DNA from: Chelonoidis abingdonii
Lineage: Eukaryota > Chordata > Testudines > Testudinidae
Direction: 5' to 3'
Length of the DNA: 64,000 bases
Assembly (NCBI RefSeq): GCF_003597395.2
Contig: NC_133770.1
Coordinates: forward strand, 288,363,691 to 288,427,690
Of this stretch, positions 44,596-57,214 are shown in pieces (the stretch's first letter is position 1; each line of letters starts with the position of its first letter). The notes beneath the pieces are model-generated. The model was not told where the DNA came from. It saw only the letters and a program-made list of their open reading frames with translations, and did not search any database. The position numbers and the translations under genes are program-made.

Positions 44596-44800
44596 CAGAT
44601 TCATAGACTTTAAGGCCAGAGGAGACCATCGTGATAATCTAGTCTGACCACCTGTACATTGCAGACCACAGAATCCCACTCACTCTTGTAATAGACCCCT
44701 AACCTCTGGCTGAGTTACTGAAGTCCTCAAATCATGATTTAAAGACTTCAGGTTACAAAGAATCCACCATTTACACTAGTTTAAACCTGCAAGTGATTGA
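44596..44800 (-). repeat. CR1/L3-clade LINE 3' tail
   Basis: 'cagattcatagactttaaggccagaggagaccatcgtgataatctagtctgacc' (44598-44651) is the reverse of the 'gaggtcagactagatgatca..atggtccc' LINE tail. It continues through 'cccctaacctctggctgagttactgaag' to 'gatttaaagacttcaggttacaaagaatccaccatttacac'. The copies at 54387 (minus) and 62637 (plus) share all three blocks. Confidence 0.75.
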
Positions 44801-45327
44801 ATAATTTATCTAGGGAACAAAGAAAAGATCTGAGATGAGGACTGTAACAGCAGAGGCAGAGGCCAGTGGAAGAAGAAAATACTTCATTCAGAAATCAAAT
44901 TTTAGTTGGGATGGTTGCACCAGCAGAAGTACTGATGTAACCAGAGCCAATACGGGCAGATGAATATGGAATAAAAAGAGCAGAAAGTGAGTGGATGAAA
45001 ATGTAGAACTGTGTATCATCTGCACAGGTAAGATAGTAATGAGACATTCCATGTGAGGAATACACATTAACACGCCTTGTTATCTGTATGGAAAGAAAGG
45101 GATCTATGACTGGAGATATGGCCAACCATTCTGAGAAGCGTCATCTCAGAGTGAATGTTGGTCAAGTGGGAGAAGCAATCAGAGGGATGAGAGAAGGGGG
45201 AAGGGAGAAGCTAAGATGATTTCCACCAGCTCAGGATCTACCACTAAATACTGAGGGAGGACTTTTGTGAGCTGGCATAAGCACACATAGCATGGAGTCT
45301 AGTATGGAAACTAGACTAACCAAGAAT

Positions 45328-45382
45328 GATACTGTAAGGGGGTCATTTGATACTGTAAGGGTGACTGTAAGGGGGTCACTTG
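45328..45382. repeat. Short tandem repeat, 'gatactgtaaggggtcattt'
   Basis: The phrase (ga)tactgtaaggggg/gtgactgtaagggggtca is repeated about three times with small changes. Local slippage; no further meaning seen. Confidence 0.7.
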
Positions 45383-45589
45383 AATTATCAGTATTTGTGC
45401 CTTAATGAGCACAGTGCTTCACAGAGCACTTAAAAAGCCCCCTATCCCAAAGAATGCTGGCCCTAATTCAGAGACATACACAAGCTGTTCGTGGGACAGT
45501 TGTTCCAATGGATATACTGGTGGTGAGAAGATCAGGCTAGAAAGGCTCTACAAGAAAATTGTGGTTTAAAATGGACTGGGAGGGTGTTT

Positions 45590-45900
45590 GACTGGTGCCT
45601 GGAGATTGTTAGGCCCATTGGGAGCAAGAGGCTGTGAAAAGATGCAAAGGCAAGAATAGAAGAAGGAGACAAAAGGATCAGTTAGAAATAGAGGATACAG
45701 AGGCCCATATGCAGTAAGATGATGGAGGAAATGAGGGATGAGACGCAAGGAAGGGCAGCGTTTTGCAGAGACTTTATCGTGAGGACATTGTGCTTGAACA
45801 GAATGTGGAGGGAAAGGGGTAACCAACGAGGAAAGGGATTGGAGGAGGAAGTGACACGATCTGAGGGGTGTGATATATCAGAAGTTGATTTGAGCAGTGG
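45590..45900. repeat. Old interspersed repeat, probable
   Basis: 'gatgatggaggaaatgagggatgagacgcaagg ... ggaggaagtgacacgatctgaggggtgtgatatatcagaag' has the wording of the old repeat group at 12950 and 42060. Weak similarity only. The 86-codon minus-strand frame here is not a gene. Confidence 0.35.
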
Positions 45901-46149
45901 TGTTAATATACTAGGCACAGTCTTATGCGTTGCAGCAGCACATCATGGATTAAGCTCTTCAGGGCGGAAGCCCAACCTTTCTATACATTTCTATGGTCCT
46001 GTGCCTATTTGGGGCAATGCTGTAATATACATAATCACAGTGTCACCCCTCTGCTGAGCTGCAGCAGTTTTTTAGGGCCTTACAGCTCAGTTTCCGGCTT
46101 GTATCAGGAATCGGTGCTTTGGAATCAGATATTTCCTTTGTGTAATTGT

Positions 46150-47030
46150 AACGAGGCGGTGTGGCTCCCCTCCTCCCCAGGGAGGGTCGAGCCCCGTCAA
46201 TCATCCACAGGGGCGGGACCGCTGGGCAGAAGTCCCGCCCCTCAGAGGGTCAGGCGGTGACCCAGAAGAATAAAAGCTGGGCCCCAGCCTTCAGTTGGAG
46301 CCCAGCCGCCGTCAGGAGCAGACGTGCCCTCCGACACTCTTAACTGGGAGGCTGCTAAGGCCGGAGGCCGGGCCCAGGAGCCGCCAGAGCTTCCCCGCAG
46401 CCGCTACGACGAGGAGCTGCCAGAACTGCCCCGTCTCTACTACGGCCCTGAGGAGCCCCCAGACCAGGCCTGGCCCGCATTTCCGGAGATACCACTGGAC
46501 CTGCAGCCCAGCCCGGACTGGGAGGAACCGATGGTGCTGGATGTCCCCGAAACTGAGACCCCGGACCAGGTAGGAACAGAGGGGGATGTAGGAAGTAGCC
46601 TGGGGGCAGCTGACCCCAGTCAGGCTGCAGAGCTACCCATGCCTCTGTCAGTGTGTTGCGGTCAGGATCCCCACTGACCACTGGTAGCGGTGACAGCCGC
46701 TACCAGGGCCCTGGGCTGGAACGCAGAGGAGTGGGTGGGCCTGTGTTCCCCCTGCCACCCGTATCTGGGTGGCAGAATCCCCCTCTTCCTGGCCTAAGGA
46801 GGCCACTGCTCTGCCCTGCCCCAAAGGGCCAGAGCCAATTGTACTCTTGTAACTGTGTTTGGTGCCCCGCCCGAACCAAGGGCTGGGCCCCTTTTGACTT
46901 TGCCGCTACACGGTCCTCTTCACAGGGACAAACTTCCCAGGGTAGGACCGCAGGTCCAAGGATCGGACCCTAGACGACTGCGAGGCTGGTGTGGCTCCCC
47001 TCCTCCCCAGGGAGGGTCGAACCCCGGCAG
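46150..47030 (+). repeat. GC-rich LTR-like retroelement fragment
   Basis: A sharply bounded GC-rich block in AT-rich surroundings. A 44-45 bp sequence (gaggcggtgtggctcccctc...cgagccccg) at 46153-46196 recurs at 46982-47026 in direct orientation with few differences, as LTR starts would. 'gaagaataaaagctggg' (46265-46281) serves as a TATA-like box, followed by 'agccgccgtcaggagcaga'. Between them lies a short open frame (46324-46677). The right copy is cut at about 47026. A compact non-autonomous LTR element or a deleted gypsy copy fits best. Confidence 0.55.
46324..46677 (+). CDS. Proline/acid-rich ORF in LTR-like element
   Basis: A frame of 117 codons. It is rich in proline, glutamate and aspartate ('EEPPDQAWPAFPEIPLDLQP', 'PDWEEPMVLDVPETETPDQ'), with repeated E-L-P and E-P-P spacing and no hydrophobic segment, cysteine cluster or known catalytic motif. 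Its first in-frame ATG-like start is weak. Other frames of the same GC-rich DNA are open too (46295-46573, 46355-46681 minus), so openness alone is weak evidence. It may be the remains of a retroelement gag or leader protein. I do not assign a function. Confidence 0.3.
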   Translation: MPSDTLNWEAAKAGGRAQEPPELPRSRYDEELPELPRLYYGPEEPPDQAWPAFPEIPLDLQPSPDWEEPMVLDVPETETPDQVGTEGDVGSSLGAADPSQAAELPMPLSVCCGQDPH

Positions 47031-50000
47031 GAACTCATTTACAATAATCTGTTTATTAAGTGTACTCAATCCCTGATTGCGTGAAGAAAACTGGTAGCAG
47101 CACAGAGACAACTCTCATTTGCAGAAAACTCTGCCCTGCCTTCAGAAGTCTTTGTCTCTTTCCAGGGTCACACACAAATCTCACCGCTTAACAGACTCTG
47201 TACCCCACTTTCCCGCTTAGCCCTTGCACACTGGGAAACCTTTAATCAACCTGGCCTGGCTAGGTGAGCTTGGGTGTCTGTCCTGCTTTAGAGCAGCTGC
47301 TCTGCTACACAAAGGAATTGAGGGCTTTACCTGCCAGAGAAAGGTGAGCACTGTAACCCACACAGTACTCTTAATGACTCTCTGGGTGCCCTTACTGCCT
47401 GGCATCTTTAGCTCTTGTTATGGGGAGTTTCATCCCAAGAAATGTACTGTAAATCTATGGCCTCCTAATAGGCAAGTCATAATAATAAAACTAGCAGCCC
47501 TGTTTTCCTTTAGATGTACTCTGAAATTATGCCTAAAACACTTATTGAGGTTAATGGGATCTTCATGCATGCATCCAACCTCATGTTGAAGAGAGAGCTG
47601 ACTCTTAAAGGGCCACAAGAAATTACTAATAAGCCCTGAATGTTTTTTTTGTATTATTTTGGCTGCTCCCCATTAGAGCATGCCTACATGCAGATGACAG
47701 TGTATAAATATGAATTGTTCTGCTCTGACACCTTCCAACACTCCAGCTGCCAGTAATCCGCTCAAAATATCGGTGTGCACATGCCCTCCTCCTCCTCCAC
47801 ACACACACACAACCACACACAAGAAGGAGCACTTCGTTTTAAGTCAGACTATCTGAAAGTGCTTTTTAGCTCCCATTGGAACACTTTCCTTGAGAGCAAG
47901 AAAGCTTATACGAGACCAAACCATTCTGCTATTAAAAATGGGACATCCTTTTTAATTAGATATCCATGGAGATTTTTTTTTAACATGAAATGTATTTGTT
48001 CGGTGCCCTTGAATGCTAATGGAAAGGGTGCTTTACCAGTGTGTATTTTAATTGTAACTGAAGGGAAGAAGATGGCCCTTTGTTTCCTCCACAGATGGTT
48101 GCTTTTCACTAGCCACCTAGATCTACTCTATTGCTGCTTTAGATACCATGTTATCTATGTCCCACGCTGAACCCCTACTATCCAGTTCTGACTATTCAAA
48201 CACCTCACGAAGGAATGAAATCATGTGAAAGCACAGAAACCACGAAAGGAGCTAATCCTATATCCCTCTGCTTCCTTTCAACATCTTTCTTTTCCTTCAG
48301 CTGGCTTTTGTCTCCAGTTTCTAAGGCCAGTTGAAAAGTAGACATTTTGTGCTGCAAACATGTCGTTTATTTTCTCTCCTCAGAACACGGAGAGCTTGAT
48401 GTATTGCTTTATATAAATGCTACAGATTAAAGCTGCTCTTAATATTTGTGGGGTTTTTAAGCACGATGCTAATACAGCGCTGCTGTCCTTAAAGATATAA
48501 CAAAACACAACCCTCCAGGGAAAAGCTATGAAATAAATATTTTTTGAGATAACACATTTCTTCACTTTGCATAAATTTAACACCGTGCTTTCTGTACAAT
48601 ATGTGATCTTTCCGCTAACTCCCCACAGACACAAATAGCTCTGGTGAGATGTTATGAAAGACAAGCAACAAAAGCTAAGGAAGACACCACACATTAAGGA
48701 TCCTGAATTTTATTTAGGGTTCGTTTTGGCGGGAGGGGGGGAAGGGATGGCCTACTTAAAGTTACAGAGCCTTCCAATGTCGTGATGCAAAGTTGGGTCT
48801 GAAAAAGCTCTTAGAATATGTATTAACCATATTCAGACACATGAAATCTTAGTAGTCAACATGCAACAAGCAATATTCATGAAGGCTTTGAGGTGCCTGT
48901 AAAACAAATTAATAGGACCGTGCAGTCACCTTCGTTCAGAAAGAGTGTTGTAGCGTGCATCATTCTGTACTACCAGGCTGTGAGCTAATTACTTGTACTG
49001 ACGAGCTCACTGGGAATGAGATATTACAATGCAAGTAGTATGTCTTGATGCAACAGGAGGCTGCAGAATGCCGCCTGGAGCAGTTGCTATGCCAGAAATA
49101 GCCTCTTGGAAATTATGCAGCTTTGGGAACTTCACACCTTTTCTTTTCTTTTCTAATTTCTTTGTAATGTTATAAACCACCATCCAGGACTGGGAATAGG
49201 TTAATGTATTGCATCAAAATAAAAATGCAAGCCTCATGATAGGGGAAATGCTGGATAAAATAATACATTTACATCGGTCAAATATATTCCGTAGATTCCC
49301 TTATTAAATGGCAACGTCTCAACATGCACCTCTTCCCCTGTCTCCCTGAAGTTTCCCTCTGTCTTTCCTTGCTGACATGACAATCTGATCGTCCTTCAGG
49401 CTCTGCTGCTGGAGACCTGTCAGTTGAATTTAAGGTTATCTTGTACAAGTAAACAGGGGTCTAAAGAACTGGAGTCTCGTGTAACTATAGTATTACAATT
49501 AAGTTGGATCCCAGTCCTGCTACACTGAAGTCACTTGGGGTCTCTGTAGGTGCTATACATTGAAGGATCAGGGCCTTCGATAGAATATGTGTAAATGAAT
49601 CAGGCTCGACCTAGTGTAAGACTATTGAAGTGGAAGATGCATCATTTGACAGGCAACAAAGCCATGGAGTGTACCTGGTTTTGGTGACTCTAGCTCCTTA
49701 ACCGTCATGTGGTTAAATTCAAGCAAACATCATTATTATTATTAATATTATTGTTGATTTGCTAGACTTGCACTAATCCAAGAGTAGAAGTCCGTAAATT
49801 ATGGCATTTATTTTCACTAGATTTGCTAAAAGTTTTCATATTCATCTTGTGACCTCAAGGTTGAGAGGTTTTAGCGATTTCCTTACCGGTAATATCCAGT
49901 GAAACTATGTGCCAACCACACACAACATAAATGCCCAATTGCAGTTGGTATAGCTAGTTAATTGTTTAAAAATGAAGTGTAGTACACTGACTATGCCCCT

Positions 50001-50370
50001 TCTTTGGATGGGGACCTCCGCTAACATTTTATAGTTATGTAATAGAGCATTTACTGCACACCAGCATACTGTGTCCTCTTGGCTGGAAATGAGAAGAGAG
50101 TTTCTAATCAGTAAAGGAGCGAGATTCTAGAACAGTCTTCCAATAGGAGTAGTGGGGGGCAAATTGTGCTTTTCAGATAATAAACTACTCCGCATATTAA
50201 CTTAAGGTGCAGATACAGCAAAATGATGCTAATAGACGGCTCTTCTGCACACAGTAGCCATTTGGAAAACTCCGGTTTCACTCAGGGTCCCAAGACTCTT
50301 GTCGCAGAAGGTGAACAGCATCTAGGAGAGCGACTGAGCCAGTTCGCTCATCCCTGGGGCAGAGCGGCTA
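47031..50370. other. Repeat-poor AT-rich stretch
   Basis: No gene recognised. A CA microsatellite lies at 47797-47822. Frames up to 131 codons (47775-48170) have no domain. 48200-50100 holds almost no recognisable repeat except a trace near 49500 ('cctgctacactgaagtcacttgggg'). It is the longest such block in the window and a candidate for conserved non-coding DNA. Confidence 0.4.
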
Positions 50371-50569
50371 GTGCTTGACAACACACAAAATGGCAATTCC
50401 TCCAGCTGATTATGAAGTTGTGTTGAATGGTGATCCAAACGGAGCCCAGCTGATCAACCAGACTATGGGCGTAAGGCTGAGCAACAAAAAGCAAGCACGC
50501 ATCGATGTGTGGCACTCACAGGGCTCTGACAAGGGCATGTGTAGACAAGCAAAAATCCCCCTTGTGCAA

Positions 50570-50606
50570 TGCAAATGTAACCCATACAAGTGTAACCCAT
50601 ACAACT
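50570..50606. repeat. Short tandem repeat, 'tgtaacccatacaa'
   Basis: Two adjacent copies of 'tgtaacccatacaa(g)'. A minor slippage repeat. Confidence 0.75.
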
Positions 50607-51128
50607 TCTGGGTGTGGTGTTCTCACTGAGTCCACCTGGAGAGAGTTAAATGAGTCTGCTCTACAGCCTTAGCTAACAGCCAGTTGGCTTTTAGCTCATG
50701 CACTAGCTCCAGAGGTCCCAGATTTGATACTGGTGGCGTTACACGAGTTTTGGAAATTCTGCCATTAGAAAATCTGACACAAGCTGATTTTCATTCACCA
50801 ACACAGTGATTCTGCCTCTGACGTGTTTTGGGGGACAAAATGTCAAAGTTTAAATGCAGCTTTTTGGGGGGGCTTCACTTTGCCTCATCCTGAACATCAC
50901 TTCGGTGATCGGTTGTAACGAGTCTGAGAAAGGAGAGGAGAGGAGACAGCAGAAGGGCTGTCCTTTTGTGGGAGGCTGGGGAGGTTAATGATAAACATCT
51001 TTCCTGCCTGGCTCCTCTGAAAGAGTGGTAGAAGGAGTTCTTTGGAGGGAGAGTAAGGGTCATGGGCCTGGGGTGGGGCGAGGGGTACATCTTCATTAAA
51101 TGATGAGAGGCAGAGGAGTGGCTGAAGG

Positions 51129-51281
51129 CCAGTGCTAGGCATAAGCAGACTAAGCAATTGCTTAGGGCCCTGAGAAGCTCAAGGGGGCCACCCTATTCAC
51201 TTTTTAAATATGTGTTGTGTGTTTATGTGGGGGGGGGCAATATCCCTGCTGAGGGCCCCCAATGGACTAGCACCACCTCTG
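51129..51281. mobile_element. hAT-type MITE
   Basis: About 153 bp with ends ccagtgctaggc / ...ctagcaccacctctg. The flanks are gctgaagg (51121-51128) and gctgaagc (51282-51289), seven of eight identical. The interior 'agactaagcaattgcttagggccctgag' and 'gagggcccccaatgg' match a MITE type that I know from turtles. Confidence 0.72.
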
Positions 51282-51289
51282 GCTGAAGC

Positions 51290-53118
51290 ATAGGGGAGGA
51301 GGAAGAGGTACAGCTTGCAATGTCCTAAGGCTTTCAGCAGAGCCTGCAATATTGACTGGAAAGCGCCTGCAGTCCTCTAGAGTTGATTTTACACAGCCCC
51401 TTGGCATTAGGAAACAGCAAGTGCTATTTACCAACAAAGCTGAATTATTATCAAATATTTACATGGCGATCATACAGCACAGTTCATTACACACAATGCA
51501 CAGCAGAACTGAGTATGGGGACAAGTTTACGTACCAGAAATTAAGTACCAGATTATCCCAGGGCTGACTAATGAGAGCCTTCGTTCTGATTTGTTTACCA
51601 AGGCAAGATGGATAAAGTAGCTTTTTACCAGATCAACAAATACTGTAAAAGACATAAAAGGTCAAAATGGATAAATATCAAGCCACACAAATCTCATCTT
51701 TAGCTAAAGGAACTTGCTGTTTTTATGACAACTCATCTTACAACAGGATGCTACAAACCCATCAGAGAGACACTGTAGAAATCATATGTTGAAGCACTGT
51801 CCATCTTGCTATTAATAACATTACAAGTATTCTCTTGTATCATAGCAGTGGTTTTTAACTGTTCTTCATAAATATTTCTGGAGCTGGCTGAATTACACTT
51901 CTATTGATTTCTCCATTAAATGTAATCTGATCAATTTTATAGCATCAGTTGAGGAATGAAATCATTTAACTTTGATGGAGCTCTTGCATTTCCTCTATGG
52001 ATTTTTGAGGTGTTTCTGAGAAATATATTTTCATTTCATGGGAGAGACGTTGATTTGACAACTTGCTTTACAAAATTAGAGTCACTTTCATGTAAGGCAG
52101 CAACACTGGGGAATCTGTGTACCGCCTTGGTGCTATTTGAATTTTCTGCACACATTGCAGTCCCACAGAGCAATTTGTCATTACCTCTGCTAATGATTAT
52201 GTGAGCCTGAACCCAGGTGAGTAGCTGGTAAACAAATGCTGATTTCTGGCAAGCTAACAAAGAATGTGGTTTTAACATTTGTCAGAAAAGAGTGACTCAA
52301 GTTTCTAAATACTATACGCTTGGGGAGCATATTATTGCGGATTTCAATGTTTTCTTGCTACAGAAACCCACACACGCCTAGAATCTGCTGCACAATCTTA
52401 AACTTATATTATGATCTGAGCCACTGTTAAAGTCAGCACAGGGGGTTGCACATGCCCACCTGTGGAACAGTATATTGAAGTTCAATCCCCCCCTGGAAAA
52501 ATGAAGAGGTTTTGTGAGAAACATTATAGTAGAAAAACCGAAAATGTGGGAATGAGATAAGAAAAAAAGGAAAATGTGTTGAGCAATTGTACACTCTTAC
52601 TTTCACACAGTGTATTAAACTAGTAACTAAGGGGTTAATGAAGTCCATGTGAGCTGCTGTGGTCCTATTGGCTACAACTGCAGAGGAACTATAAAAAGTG
52701 AGACATTGTTGCAATGCATGTTCTAGTCAGATGTGTGATTCAATTAGCTGGGCTGCCCAGAGCCTTTTGAGAAAATGTTAATAGCTTCCAAGTTGCAGAG
52801 GTGCTATCTACACTGAAACGATACTGTGCCTTGGGGACTAATTAGAACACATTTCCCTACATGTTACCAAACTCTTGAACAGTGTTGAGTTTTATCATGA
52901 CTGACAAACCCCATTCATTAAACTTCAACTATGCTGAGAACCCAAATCATGTTTTAATGGATCCAGCAATACAGTGATTTCCTACAGTGTACACATGCTC
53001 TTCCATCTCCCTCTCTTTGGAATCTCTCTTGTGTTTAATAAGGAAATCCAAATGATCCTTCCGGTTTCTTATATAGTGATGACTTTTACCTGATCTCCAA
53101 CTCCTGGAGCTCCTTCAG
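51290..53118. other. No gene recognised
   Basis: Unremarkable AT-rich sequence. Frames of 71-93 codons lack domains. Few recognisable repeats, so part may be conserved non-coding DNA (inference). Confidence 0.4.
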
Positions 53119-54010
53119 TGTGAGGTTCTAGGGGGTCCTTCCAAAGGGACTACAACTAAGATGGCTCCCAAAGCCCTCTGACTCCATTTGCAGCATGTGT
53201 GGAGTCAGGGGTGGGGGCAGAAGAAACTAGAAACCGCGAGGGAGGCTTCTGCACGGGGTGAACTTGGCAAGCAGTTGATTGGACCAATGACAAGCCAGGG
53301 CTAGACAGCCCTCTTCTCTCCACCCCTCCCCCACTTCCAGCAAGTTAACTGGGGAAGGGGCAGATGACTTTACAAAAGAAAAAAGAGAGAGTTTAGGTTG
53401 AGAAGCTGGGAGAGCGACAGCCTGGCTCAGGGGAGTCCCTGCTGAATTCCCCTTCCCTGGAAGGGAGTTTGAACTGCTGGGACTCTGACTACAGGTATCA
53501 GGGCGACAGCTCCTGCACTGCAGTGACCATCATCCACAGAAAGAGAGCCAGAACCGGCTACCAAGAGGCAGCTGAGACCCCAGGAGGATTCCAGGCCAGG
53601 GAACCAGTGGGCTGGGTTGGAGGACCCCGCCTTACCCAGGGGTGAAGTACAAGTAAGGTGATTTTTGTTTAAGCCAGCCATGGCTGCAGTGTTTCATCTT
53701 AGGACATGCAATCTCAGTGGTACCACCTGCCTTGAGAAGGAACTGGGGCGGGAGGAGTTTGTGAGCATTAGGAGGTGGGGGCAATCTTTGATCTACCACT
53801 GTTTATTATTTATTAGTTAACCTTAACCCCTTCCTTAAGTTCTCCAGATCCTGTTTTCTTGTTCCCACTGAAGTCACCTCCTCTGTGATGCTGTTATTAC
53901 TGGTGTGCCGGTTTTATTTACCTTAGGTCCCCTGGGTACTTGGCTTTTACACTCCTTGCCAGCTAGTAGTATTAACATTGATCTCTCAAGGGACAGTGCC
54001 CATTTATCTG
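53119..54010 (+). repeat. Possible LTR, TGTGAGG start
   Basis: The sequence from TGTGAGGTTCTAGGGGGTCC through 'attggaccaatgac' (53278-53292, a CCAAT-box-like word), 'gagagcgacagcctggctc' and 'ggagtccctgctgaattcc' reads like U3-R-U5 of a turtle gypsy-type LTR. I could not find a matching terminal CA with a duplication of the flank ttcag, so the right end is a guess. Confidence 0.4.
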
Positions 54011-54165
54011 GCAGAATAAACAGAGGAACAAGGCACCAAACAAAAGAATCCATACGAGGACTGGGGAGAAGCTTCTACAAATATTGGGAGAGAAAAGGGA
54101 GGATGCTTAAGCCATGCCTGCAGGGAGGGGCTATGTTAAAATTTCCTAAGTTCAACACAAAAAAA

Positions 54166-54385
54166 TAAGACTGACCATATTGGGACAGACCGGTGGTCCA
54201 CCTAGCCCAGTATCCTGTCTTCTGACAGTGGCCAAATGCTTCAAAGGGAACGAATGGAACAGGGCCATTATCGAGTGATCCATCCTGTGATCCACTTCCA
54301 GCTTCTAGCAATCAGAGGTTTAAGGCTACTCAGAGCATGAGGCAGTATTCCTGACCATCGTGGCTAATACCCACTGATGCACAGA
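54166..54385 (-). repeat. L3/CR1-clade LINE 3' tail
   Basis: 'actgaccatattgggacagaccggtggtccacctagcccagtatcctgtcttctgacagtggcc' (54171-54233) is the reverse of the tail at 39113 and 14217. Extends to about 54385 through 'tccacttccagcttctagcaatcagag'. Confidence 0.85.
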
Positions 54386-54386
54386 T

Positions 54387-54560
54387 TTTAGGCCAAAAGG
54401 AGCCATTATGATCACCTAATCTGACCTTCTGCATAGCAAAGGGCACAGAATTATGGCCAGTGATTCCTGCACCGAGCCTGTAACTTCTGGTAGAGCCCTA
54501 GCACACTGTTTAGAAAGACACCCAGTCTTATGGTAAAGACTTCAAGTGAATTTGTATTAG
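54387..54560 (-). repeat. CR1/L3-clade LINE 3' tail
   Basis: 'gattttaggccaaaaggagccattatgatcacctaatctgacc' and 'gtaaagacttcaagtgaatttg' match the reverse tails at 44596 and 62637. It directly abuts another LINE tail, so two separate insertions lie side by side. Confidence 0.75.
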
Positions 54561-56095
54561 GCAAAACAAGACACCATAATAAACGACGCAATCAAAATTC
54601 ATGAGTCAGACCACCCCCCAATCCGGATATTGTATTTTTTCATCTGCCTTTTGTTTTTTGGATCTCCTGCTGCCCATCCCCAGGGGATGGGAGGAGAGAA
54701 AGTCTCACAATTTGTATTGCCCATTCTGCAAGATTTATTGGGTAAGGTGGTTTCGGCCATCCCTTGTCCAGCAATTATTCCTGTCTCCTAATCTCCCCTC
54801 TGCATCAGCACTTTTGCCCCCAGCTCCCACCCACATCAGTTCAGCCCTCCAGACTTGAGAGGGGGCAGTTCCAGGGGCTATTTAACACCCCCCTGCCCCT
54901 TCTCACACTGGCCAGGTACTGCAGAGAGGAGCGGAGGCCCAGTGCAGTTCCAGTGGCTCACTGGGTGAGGGGGTGGAGCTGCACTTAGCTGATGGGAACT
55001 TTAATAACCCTTCTCCCCCCACAAGAACAGTGAGCAGAGGGGAGAAACTCTGCTGGCTTCCAGCACGTCTGACCTTCGCGAGGGAACTGGAGTGTCTCAC
55101 GTCATCGTCAGACAAGCTCAAGTACCTGTGAAATCCCGTCACTCATGCTGAAATCACTGGAGTTGGCAATACTGAATATGCAAATGTTATGCAGAATACC
55201 CATGTGTCTTTTGGATTGAAGGGGGCAAATTAATTGTCAGCATAAGCAGCACCACTCTATTGCTATCAACGGAGTTACACCTGCATATAGGAGTGATGGA
55301 TTTGATGTTTTTACAAGCAATGCTATTCGTGAAGAAAATTCATTTCCATGAATCCCTGGGTAGGCATTAGTGAGCCATCTCAGAGAAAGTAAGAACTGAT
55401 CCAAAACTCAAACTGAATACTTGAGGCTTAACTTCTTTTTTTAAATCACATTTCATACCTTTGCACTTCCGGGTTCTGTTGAGTGGCAGAAATGGATACA
55501 ATGAAATACTGCCTGGCAAAGAGGACTTTCCTTCAATTTGCAGTCTGATCACGTCCAGGAAATATAGGCAATCTTGCAGGATTTTCTGATTCTGAGCCAA
55601 TTTTCATGCCCATGGGGTTCAGATAGGTGCTTTTGAAACTCTACCCTAGACCACTAAGGGATTTAGGAACCTAAGCAGAGTCTAAATCCCAGTTTTAAAA
55701 GTGACTTGTGCACATCGAAGGAGCCTATTACCCAGTCAAAGAGACTACTAAGTGCCATAGTGACTATTGAAAGCAGGACTTTGGTGTCTAAATCAGTTAT
55801 ATTTTTTTGAAAATATTACCTCTTAACTTTTGAGTGCTCTAAGCAGGTGGAATTCTACCCCGCTCTGAACAGAGGATATCCACATCAAAGACATCTTCTT
55901 CCTGGGCTAGATCTGTATTGTTAACACAAACTACAAAACATAAGCATCAGCTGAAGATTTTTTCCACAACTTGGTTGTTCTGAGGGTTTATGGCAGGCTC
56001 CACTTTGCTTTGATTCAGAGACATTCTTACTCTGACACCCCACCCACCCCCACCTTCTAGATTATAGATAATTTGACACAACTGGTCCAGCCTCG
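54561..56095. other. No gene recognised
   Basis: Short frames on both strands only. 'ttaggaacctaagcagagtctaaatccc' near 55650 is a 'taggcacctaa'-type old repeat. Nothing else is supported. Confidence 0.4.
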
Positions 56096-56096
56096 T

Positions 56097-56375
56097 AGGG
56101 TGTGTCTACACTGCAATTAAAAACCCATGGCTAGCCCATGCCAGCTGACTTGGGCTCGCACAAAGGGGCTGTTTAATTGCAGTGAGGACATTCAGGCTTA
56201 GGCTGGAGCCTGAGCTCCAGGACTCTGTGAGGTGGGAGGGTCCCAGAGCTCAGGCTGCAGACAAAGCCAGAACATCTACACTGCAATTAAACAGCCTCGT
56301 AGCCCCAGGCCAGTGAGCCCAAGTCAGATGGCGCAGGCCAGCCATGGATTTTTAATGGCAAAGTAGCCCTGCCCA
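56097..56375. mobile_element. Foldback MITE, 'tgtctacactgcaattaaa' ends
   Basis: An inverted-repeat element. The left arm 'tgtctacactgcaattaaaaacccatggctagcccatgcc' pairs with the right arm '...ggccagccatggatttttaatggc'. Inside, 'gctgtttaattgcagtgaggac' pairs with 'acatctacactgcaattaaacagc'. A well-known type in turtle DNA. The 8-bp flank duplication is not resolved. Confidence 0.8.
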
Positions 56376-57214
56376 CAGTGACTCAAGACATCTCTTGACA
56401 CCTCTATGAAGGGTTGAAGCATTTGACATCAGGATGACTCAGCTGAAGAGCCTTGCATCCCAACATGTGCTCTTAGAATATGCCACTCTGTTACATACTT
56501 TATCCAAAGTGGACCTTCACGTGTTTGGAAGTTCATCCGTTGCTAGTTCTGGGACTTATTATCTGACAACAAAACCATTAGTTTTACCTTGGTGCTCTTA
56601 TTTAAAAAATGTCTTTTATAAGAATGACGGGTCAGTAACCCTAGCATAAACCAGGAGGAACTTCAGTGATGACAGTAGGGATATATCTGTATAACAACAA
56701 TGTAATCGATATCAGAACCAGGCCTAACATATGTAGTCTGAGTTCAAATGATGAAGTAGGCAACTCAGACACTGACGTATTGGAGCTACATATCGATATG
56801 TACGTATCTGCTCCACTTGGGTAGCCTTTATGGCTTTTTATTGGCAGGGGATGCCTTCAAAAGAAATATCTTTTGGCCAGGCTTTCATTACCACAAGCTA
56901 TCTTATAGTTAAAATATTCCGCGGTCAAATATAGATCATCCCTCAAGTAAGTAATTAGAACAGTAGTCCCAGAAAGAAGTATTCAGAGGTTAGAGAGGAT
57001 AAGAAATTGAACAGGAGCCAACAATGCAATTCCATTACAAAAAGGCAAAAGCTTTTTTGGGTTGTATTCATGAGAGTGCAATATATTAAATGAGTGCAGT
57101 AAATATTTCACCATATGTGGCATTGGTAAGGTCTCGGTTGCAGTATTACATTATGTGGTTGACTGCATTTAGTTTGGGGCACAGCTGGACAAATTCGTCC
57201 CTGGTTTACCTTCA
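56376..57214. other. No feature recognised
   Basis: No gene or repeat that I can support. Confidence 0.4.
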
